From Blumeriella jaapii (lineage: Eukaryota > Ascomycota > Leotiomycetes > Helotiales > Drepanopezizaceae), in NCBI GenBank assembly GCA_009599575.1, contig VWND01000007.1:124001-188000 (forward strand): a DNA stretch of 64,000 bases. Reading direction: 5' to 3'. Shown piece after piece: positions 57,912 to 64,000 of this stretch. The notes beneath the pieces were generated by a model. The model was not told the DNA's origin. It searched no databases and was given only the letters and a program-made list of their open reading frames with translations. The position numbers and the translations under genes are program-made. Numbering within the stretch: the stretch's first letter is position 1; the number at the start of each line of letters is the position of its first letter.

Positions 57912-60393
57912 ATGGAGGACTTCCTGGGCAAGGTACGAGAGCCAGTCTCCCATTGAAGATCACGTGTGCTAAGGGGTATCAACAACAGATCACCCATCAT
58001 GCCATGAACTATGCCATACGGTGAGTTCGATCGCAGTCCTTCCTCCGCTGTCTCCAATGCTGAACCGGTGCAGCGCTGGTATTGGTATAACTGCTTCGTA
58101 CACCCTTCAACAGACCGCCCGATTGCTCAAGGTAACATGCGTTTCCGCGCGTTTGCTAGGTTCTGTGGTTGACACCAAGGTACAGACGGTAGACAATAGT
58201 ACAGACTATCGTGAGCTGCACACCCTTCAGAAGAGACTCAATAGCAAGATCAGAGTAACATGATCACTCTCGGGCAGTTCAATTCCCGCTAATCTCCTTC
58301 CAGATCGTCTCTCCGGCAATAGATCTGATAGAGCTCATGTATGTGGTCCTCCAGATCTGCTGAACCTGATGTCACTGACGTTTTCTAGCGCGGCAAGAGG
58401 CAATACCACTTTAGAATCAGCAGTCACCTTGACAAAGGCTCTTCGGTGGGACATTCAAGCACTTGGTGTCCGGCTTGCTAAAGCTGCTACCGCTGAAGAG
58501 TCTTCGCGGAGGAAGGCTGATAAAGCAAAGTCCAAATCGGCTCATGAAGCAGAGATCCGTTTCATCGTCAAGGAAATTCGGGATATACTTGTCCGCATCG
58601 AAGATGCCGTGCCTCTCATTAACCTCGCCATCACCACCTCAGGCGCCAGTCTTTCCACATCCATGCCGGCTTCAGTGTCGCCGTCAAGACTGCTTCAAGC
58701 TAGCACGTTCCTTACTGCCGGTGATACGCAGTATTCCATAAATCCAACCGGCCCGGTCCAGGTCGGACCAGCATTCACGCTGACCCTGTATATGCTTTTT
58801 GCTGGTCACTCGAATCGCATTCACGTCTCGGAAGATATGAGAAACACCACTTGGAAGGAGGTGATACACAAGGCTAGAGTCAAACTGATGCGTATACCTC
58901 TGCAGACGATCGGCCATGGGGACACAAGCGCAGTAGTGCTAGATTCTATCGAGAATGATGGGAGTCCGCATCCCATGATTAGTGGAGACGGACGCCAAAA
59001 CGAGTATGCTTACCACCTTGAGCTTATTGAAGATCTGGACGATGACAGAGTACATTCCTTTGACGAAGGCGAAGCACAACCAGAGCCATACGGAGATGTT
59101 GAACTGGCAGGCATCCGAGAGTTTCTGCCCATCTATCAAATTTCGAAGATCTTCTATGCTGACACGGGCAAGATTCTCAACATTGGTACAGAGGGAGAGA
59201 CCAACAGCCCAGTAATCCTGCTGAAGCGAGACGTTCACGCCCGACCTCCCCGGCGGATGATGGAAGAGGCAGAGAAGGGGAATGAGTGGTACGAGGAGCC
59301 TGGCCCAGAGGCAGACACAGGGCCAGTAAGCGAGACTTCGTCAGAGGATTCGGGCACGGAAGAAGGCGACTCGCAAGATGATATCGACCAACAATTACAC
59401 CGGGAGAGTACCTTACCTAGAACCGAAGACGCCTCTCAAGAACCGACAGTGGTTGGCGGCAGAGCATGGAGCTTGCCAGCAGATCTCGATCCAGAGTGGT
59501 TAGCACTTGAAGTCTACACTGAACCAGAAGACTCAGACTCCGAGGGTGGTCTGAAAGACGACTCTGCGTACATCTCTCACAGACCAAGCTCATCCGGCGA
59601 AGAGGCCGATGCCGATGATGGGCTCGCAGACGGCCTCGCCCATCTCAACGTCGACGCTCAGCCCTCTCCCTCGTCGTCTCCAGCCCACCTGATCGCCACC
59701 TCATCCTCGCGGTCCAATTACCCGCCCCCAAACACCTCACCACTCGGCCCCATCAAATCGTCCCTCTCCCTCCTCGAGATGCTGATCCGCCTCACCGCCC
59801 TCCAGCAGTTCCAACAAGCCTCCCACCTCTCCATCCCCGACGAGCTCCTCACCTTCTTCCTCGAGGAATCGTCCACCACCGGCGCCGGCGGCAACGGCGA
59901 CGAGCGCCAGCGCACCCGCGCCGCCGCCCGACACAAAGTCGGCTTCGACCCGTACGACGAGAGCCCCATCAAGCGGCGCGGCGAGGACTACCAGTACCAG
60001 CACCAAGAGCACGACGGCCAAGCGTACTCGCGCGGCGGCTCGCCGTACCCAGAGTGGGCTCAGCAAGGCAGCGGATATCCGCCCTCGAGCCCGCGATGGG
60101 CGAGAGAACAGAGCCAGAGCATTCCACTGCACAGTTCGCCGGAGCCATGGCTGCTGCGTCGACCCGAGGGGTCCGGCTCGCGCAGAGGAACGCCGGACGC
60201 GCGTCCATCGTCGCCCATCTCGCCGTACCGACCGCAGAGGAAGATAGCCAGGCCGTTGGAGCGGGTGCAGCAGGCAAGGGGGGGCGCCGGGAAAGGGAGT
60301 CCGCTGGGACGGGGGATGAGCGTCGATACGGACTCGACGCTTGGCACGAGTCCTGGGTCTCCTACGCTCGTGAATAGACTCCCGAACGTCTAA
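57912..60393 (+). CDS. Ran-GTP-binding protein, Yrb30-like
   Basis: Resembles the fungal family typified by yeast Yrb30, which binds Ran-GTP and modulates its hydrolysis during nuclear transport. Six exons (57912-57932, 57989-58020, 58074-58131, 58186-58254, 58304-58338, 58389-60393) give 739 residues. The start MEDFLGK-ITHHAMNYAIR-AGIGITASYTLQQTARLL, then ELHTLQKRLNSKI and SPAIDLIELIAARGNTTLESA, matches the family's helical N-terminus. A more globular middle (VGPAFTLTLYMLFAGHSNRI, REFLPIYQISKIFYADTGK) is followed by a long acidic and then Ser/Pro/Arg-rich disordered tail. GC content rises over the last about 700 nt. The small 5' exons are placed by splice signals and frame. Confidence 0.82.
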
Positions 60394-60751
60394 GTCTTTG
60401 CACGGTTGGTGGTTTGCTAGTGTATGTACGTACGCGATTGTCGTAGATTGATAGATACCCACGACGACTATTTTTGCTTCCGCCTCCGCCTGGTATGCTG
60501 CTCTATGCACTCAGAGGGTCTTCTCTCAAACAAACCAATCCACAATTCCAGATCCATACCGTGCCAACAACTGTGAGAGGTATGGGATGTTCGAGATGGG
60601 ATAGACCCGATCACCGAGAAATGGAATCGATTCATGCTAGTGATACCCTGACCACCGCACTTCCTCCCCTCTGCCCGAAAGCCGGAAATGCGATGTCCAG
60701 CTAGAGCTACATTCCTACGAAACAGCTAGCCAGAGCACAATCGATCCACCC
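60394..60751. other. Convergent intergenic region, nothing recognised
   Basis: 3' flanks of the Yrb30-like gene and TRM2. Confidence 0.6.
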
Positions 60752-62713
60752 CTACTCAGCGCCTTCCGCCTTCAGCTCTACGTCTTGCACCCTGCTGAGC
60801 ACACACACGCCCTCCACATGCCCAGTCTGAGGAAAGAAATCAAAGCCTCTCAAGGATTCGATCTCATACCTCGCTCCCCCCTTCCCCATCCCCGTGACCA
60901 GAACACCGACGTCTCTCGCCTGCGTGTGCACGTTGCAGCTCACGTAGACGACCCTCCTGGGCCCGAAGCGCAGCAGCTGGGACAGGAAGCTCTCGTCGCA
61001 GCCTTTTCGGGGCGGGTCGAGCACCACGACCGTCTCGTCGCAGGGGTACGTGACGGATTTGAAGAGCTCGGTCGCGTCGGCTGCGATGAAGGAGCATTGG
61101 GAGGGAGGCAGGTTATTGAGCTTGGCGTTCTCGCGGGCCGAGGCGATCGAGGCGACTGAGATGTCGATCCCGGTTGAGGTGGTGAAGAGGGAGGAGAGCG
61201 TGATGGTGAAGAGACCGGAGCCGGAGTAGGCGTCAATAAGATGCTTGATTTGAGGCCCGGTGGAAGACGAAGGCGGCATGATGTGGTCGCGGATGTATTG
61301 TGTGAAGACTGGCAGGATCGAATTGTTGTTCTGGAAGAAGGATCCGGCGATGCTGGTAAAGACAAAATTGTCAATGTACTCGGTCGAGGTGGCATTGTTA
61401 TCTGTTATGCAGGTCTTGAGGTCCGTATAGGCGGGCGTCGTCTTCTTGATAGTATCCGGTAATTCTTGAGAAGCAGCTCCGTCGTCGTTCTCCACTCTCC
61501 TGGTACTCTCGCGCAGGAGAATCGTGGCTCCTTTGGCATATTTCTTTAGATCCTTAGCCACTCTCAGCCTCTCTCGCTTCATTCCCATCCTGACCGCGTC
61601 TGTTCCAATCGGGCAATCCTCGATGTCCAAAGTTCTCTTCAAGCCCTTCTGCATGAATCCGATATCTGGGACCTCGTCAAAGTAGTTCCGCACACCCCTC
61701 ATCTTGTCCTTCTTGCTGATATATCCCTTTGGCCCGTCAAAATGAGGCGTGAGCTTCGTTCGGTACCCATATTGCAGCGGACTGCCAATGGTGTCTCCAA
61801 TGACAGGCAACAGCTCGGGCGGTAGCTGGGAGAAATTCTTGAAAGCTTTCTCCACGATCGTCTTTTTGTGCTTCAATTGTTCGGGGTATTCAAGCATTTG
61901 AAATTGGCACCCAGAGCATCTGCTAAAGTATTGGCAAGTGATCCGTGTATCGTCTCGAAGTGGCCCTGGTTTCACCACCGAAATGAAGTCGGCAAGGGTA
62001 TAATGATCGGCTTCGTGATTTTTGATGACTTTAACTTTCAAGATATCCCCTGGCGTGCCAAACGGTACAACGTATATTTGGTCTGAAGAAGAATGCCTGG
62101 CGAGGCCGTCCCCGGTAGAGGATATCTCGAGGACTTCGACCTCGATCTCTGTGAAGGGCTCGGGCAGCCTGGCAATCCCACTGACAGCAGCACCCTCATC
62201 TTGTGTATCTTCTCCATCGCGCGACTCGAGTTCCAGTTCAATCGTGGTTCCCAAGGAAGTTTGAGACGTGATCGGGTTCGGGGTATCGGAGAGCTTTTGG
62301 GCTGCGAATAGTGCACGAACGTCTGCGATGAGCACCTCATCCTTTGAACCTTCTTTGACTGGCTTCTCTTTTCTCGTTCGCTGTCTCTTGGGTCCTCTTC
62401 CTCCCTGAAGCGGCCTCTTCCTGATATCTGGGGCGCCACTCCCGAGGGGACGCTCTGTCTCCATTGCGAATGCGCAAACGTTGTATGGTCGTCGGCAGGT
62501 TTCCGTCGTGATGATACGGGATTTGAAAAGTCGTGATAGCTGTCTAGACCATTGCAACATTGATGGGCTGGTGGAAGTGCGGAAGGCCGATGTGAGCAAG
62601 TACTTGAGCTTGATGGTTCCAAACTGCTTTTCGGGTTCGTCACAAAATTTGGAAAAATTGACAGGGGCCGGTAGCTCCACCAAAGTTTTGGAGCTCAACT
62701 TCGACACATCCAC
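60752..62713 (-). CDS. TRM2: tRNA (uracil-5)-methyltransferase Trm2
   Basis: SAM-dependent enzyme that makes m5U54 in tRNA. One exon gives 653 residues. After a basic N-terminus come a TRAM-like domain (TEIEVEVLEISSTGDGLARH), a cysteine cluster CQYFSRCSGC, and the catalytic domain: DAYSGSGLFTITL (SAM site), VVVLDPPRKGCDE, the nucleophile Cys in VYVSCNVHTQARD and the ending FPQTGHVEGVCVLSR with the general-base Glu. The first ATG gives an extra about 50 residues; an internal Met before LQWSRQLSRLFKSR would create a mitochondrial-type presequence, so alternative starts could send the enzyme to two compartments. Intronless. Confidence 0.92.
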   Translation of the reverse strand: MDVSKLSSKTLVELPAPVNFSKFCDEPEKQFGTIKLKYLLTSAFRTSTSPSMLQWSRQLSRLFKSRIITTETCRRPYNVCAFAMETERPLGSGAPDIRKRPLQGGRGPKRQRTRKEKPVKEGSKDEVLIADVRALFAAQKLSDTPNPITSQTSLGTTIELELESRDGEDTQDEGAAVSGIARLPEPFTEIEVEVLEISSTGDGLARHSSSDQIYVVPFGTPGDILKVKVIKNHEADHYTLADFISVVKPGPLRDDTRITCQYFSRCSGCQFQMLEYPEQLKHKKTIVEKAFKNFSQLPPELLPVIGDTIGSPLQYGYRTKLTPHFDGPKGYISKKDKMRGVRNYFDEVPDIGFMQKGLKRTLDIEDCPIGTDAVRMGMKRERLRVAKDLKKYAKGATILLRESTRRVENDDGAASQELPDTIKKTTPAYTDLKTCITDNNATSTEYIDNFVFTSIAGSFFQNNNSILPVFTQYIRDHIMPPSSSTGPQIKHLIDAYSGSGLFTITLSSLFTTSTGIDISVASIASARENAKLNNLPPSQCSFIAADATELFKSVTYPCDETVVVLDPPRKGCDESFLSQLLRFGPRRVVYVSCNVHTQARDVGVLVTGMGKGGARYEIESLRGFDFFPQTGHVEGVCVLSRVQDVELKAEGAE

Positions 62714-63715
62714 TGCACGAAATTGCCAACATCGCTGTTTATCAGACTACAAAGTTCGTTTCGTCATTCAAATACAATTCTGGGTGGCTTCCTCAAGTCA
62801 CGGACAGGGCGCGGGTCCAAGAACATAACCTATCCTACCTTACTCAAATTCTTTTCATCTGCAGTCCTGTAAGCGAGAACCTTGGAGGGGTGGAGTGTTT
62901 TGCGAAGACGACATAACAACTATACTGCTACGATCTACCCAAACACTAGGTAGCTGGCCTACCTGTATACTCTTACAGGGTGCGTCTCTTTCTTGAAATT
63001 TTAATCTCGTCATTGTACATCGCCCGAATCCGACACTTGATCGACGTTAAGCAACGCTTTTGTTCTTGTATATCGTACACGAATCTCCCTATATTTATAT
63101 AGGCGTGAAAGAAGTCAAACTCAGTCTTGATTCCAGAAGCCTGGTCTAGTCTCGCGGATATGATCATATCATACAGTCACTGATGGCTAGCGCTGAATCT
63201 GTCAACTGTCTATCGAAACTACATGTCAGGGAACTGGTGTTGAACTTGGCATCTTTCAACAGAGGTAAATATTGAAATGTAAGTGTTCTGGCAAAGTACT
63301 GTCAAGTTGTAAGCTGACCAGGTGTTCTGACAGCCAATTTCAGGCAGTTGGTTCAGCTTTCCAAGCACTTTTTCAAAACTACAAACCGTCATCCAGGATC
63401 AGGTTTAACAAGACCACCACACGAAACGGTAAGAAGAGGGTTCGATTGTAACATCTTGTTTTGCAATGTTGGATTCCATGGTTCGGATTCAAACGTACCA
63501 TTGCGCGATGATTACGTTGAAACATGATTGACCGGCCCAGTAGCATGGAGGTCTGGGTATGAAAGTGTGGTGGAACGACAGACAAAAACTGAAGACGGGT
63601 TGGTAACTTGATGAGCTCTTAACTAGGTCTCACGATCTATCATCTGGGGCTTCGGGCAGCCTTCCGCGACCATGTACCTCATGCAAGAATCATACAGCAA
63701 GCGCAGTCGATACAT
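62714..63715. other. Intergenic region, nothing recognised
   Basis: Upstream of TRM2 and downstream of the Con-10-like gene; AT-rich with short frames only. Confidence 0.55.
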
Positions 63716-64000
63716 TTAACTGCTTCCTCCAGAGGCCTTTCCGCCCTTGCGACCAGCCTCAACAGGATCAACCTTTCCGCCAGCAAATTCTATACCACGT
63801 CAGCTCCCCATTAGATTTCGAACGATGCAAGTGATACGTACGTCCTTTTCCGCTGGAGCTCTCGGTGCTCTCGGAAGAGTCACCGCTTCCCCAGAGGCCT
63901 TTCCTCCCTGGGCGCCAGCCTCGACGGGATCGACCTTGCCCTGGGCAAACTGGCCAGTTCCAACACGCTTGTCTGGGGTTCCGTCCTCCTTGAGGCCTCC
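63716..64000 (-). CDS. Con-10-like/hydrophilic Gly-rich stress protein, 3' part, frameshifted
   Basis: Partial gene; the start lies beyond the window. Exons >64000-63842 and 63789-63716 encode a hydrophilic protein with two copies of a repeat, FAQGKVDPVEAGAQGGKASG and FAGGKVDPVEAGRKGGKASG, joined by an acidic Ser-rich linker. Such Gly/Lys-rich repeats occur in fungal conidiation and stress-induced proteins. The frame of the first repeat (reading from GGLKEDGTPDKRVGTG) and the frame needed to splice into exon 2 differ by one base. The break lies at the G run 63889-63892, where GGGG replaces an expected GGGGG between KASG and SGDSSEST. The phase-1 splice then gives GKGQFAGGKV. Confidence 0.72.

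Noticed and set aside
58266..58290. GGGCAGTTCAATTCCCGC, resembling a tRNA T-arm
   Set aside because: It lies in an intron of the Yrb30-like gene and no acceptor, D or anticodon arm can be paired around it.

Overview
The window is nuclear DNA of a filamentous ascomycete fungus (Pezizomycotina). The evidence is about 50 very short introns (mostly 45-60 nt, GTRNGY donors, CTAAC/CTGAC-like branch sites, YAG acceptors) and fungus-typical genes: a Zn2Cys6-type regulator, the WD40-M20 fusion Dug2, Dad1 of the DASH complex, a Sup35-type eRF3 with a prion-like N-terminus, a cutinase-family enzyme and a Con-10-like protein. I cannot fix class or genus from the sequence alone.

Layout. 1-14 kb: the 3' part of a fungal-specific transcription factor, a serine/threonine dehydratase, a TAPT1/Emp65-like ER membrane protein, a decayed dienelactone-hydrolase-like gene, and DUG2, which carries a one-base frameshift. 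14-18.2 kb: tandem repeats, including a minisatellite of about 0.8 kb, then an MDR oxidoreductase with a GC-AG intron. 18.2-33.6 kb: gene-poor and AT-richer, holding TIM17, a secreted cutinase-family protein, a peroxisomal-type enoyl-CoA hydratase/isomerase, a UDP-glycosyltransferase and a small Cys-rich ORF. 33.6-38.2 kb: DAD1, a Rho4-like GTPase and an LCB3-like sphingoid-base-phosphate phosphatase (second GC-AG intron). 38.2-44.2 kb: repeat-rich, with one gene of unknown function. 44.2-64 kb: dense housekeeping block with SAF4/CCDC130-like, SPF30-like, IND1/NUBPL, BFR2/AATF (two-base frameshift), a subtilase, SUP35/eRF3, a Yrb30-like Ran-binding protein, TRM2, and the 3' part of a Con-10-like gene (one-base frameshift).

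Most genes act independently. The connections worth noting are divergent pairs that may share promoters: SAF4-like/SPF30-like (both spliceosomal, start codons 306 nt apart), IND1/BFR2 (161 nt) and SUP35/Yrb30-like (388 nt). No biosynthetic cluster, CRISPR array, virus or intact transposon was recognised. The most unusual observations are three conserved genes each broken by a 1-2 nt deletion, a dienelactone-hydrolase relative that lacks its catalytic Cys and His, two GC-AG introns, an enoyl-CoA hydratase whose last intron decides whether a peroxisomal signal is made, and a dispersed family of GTACAGTAC palindromic patches confined to intergenic DNA. Exon limits were placed by eye from splice signals, frame continuity and remembered family conservation; no alignment was run.
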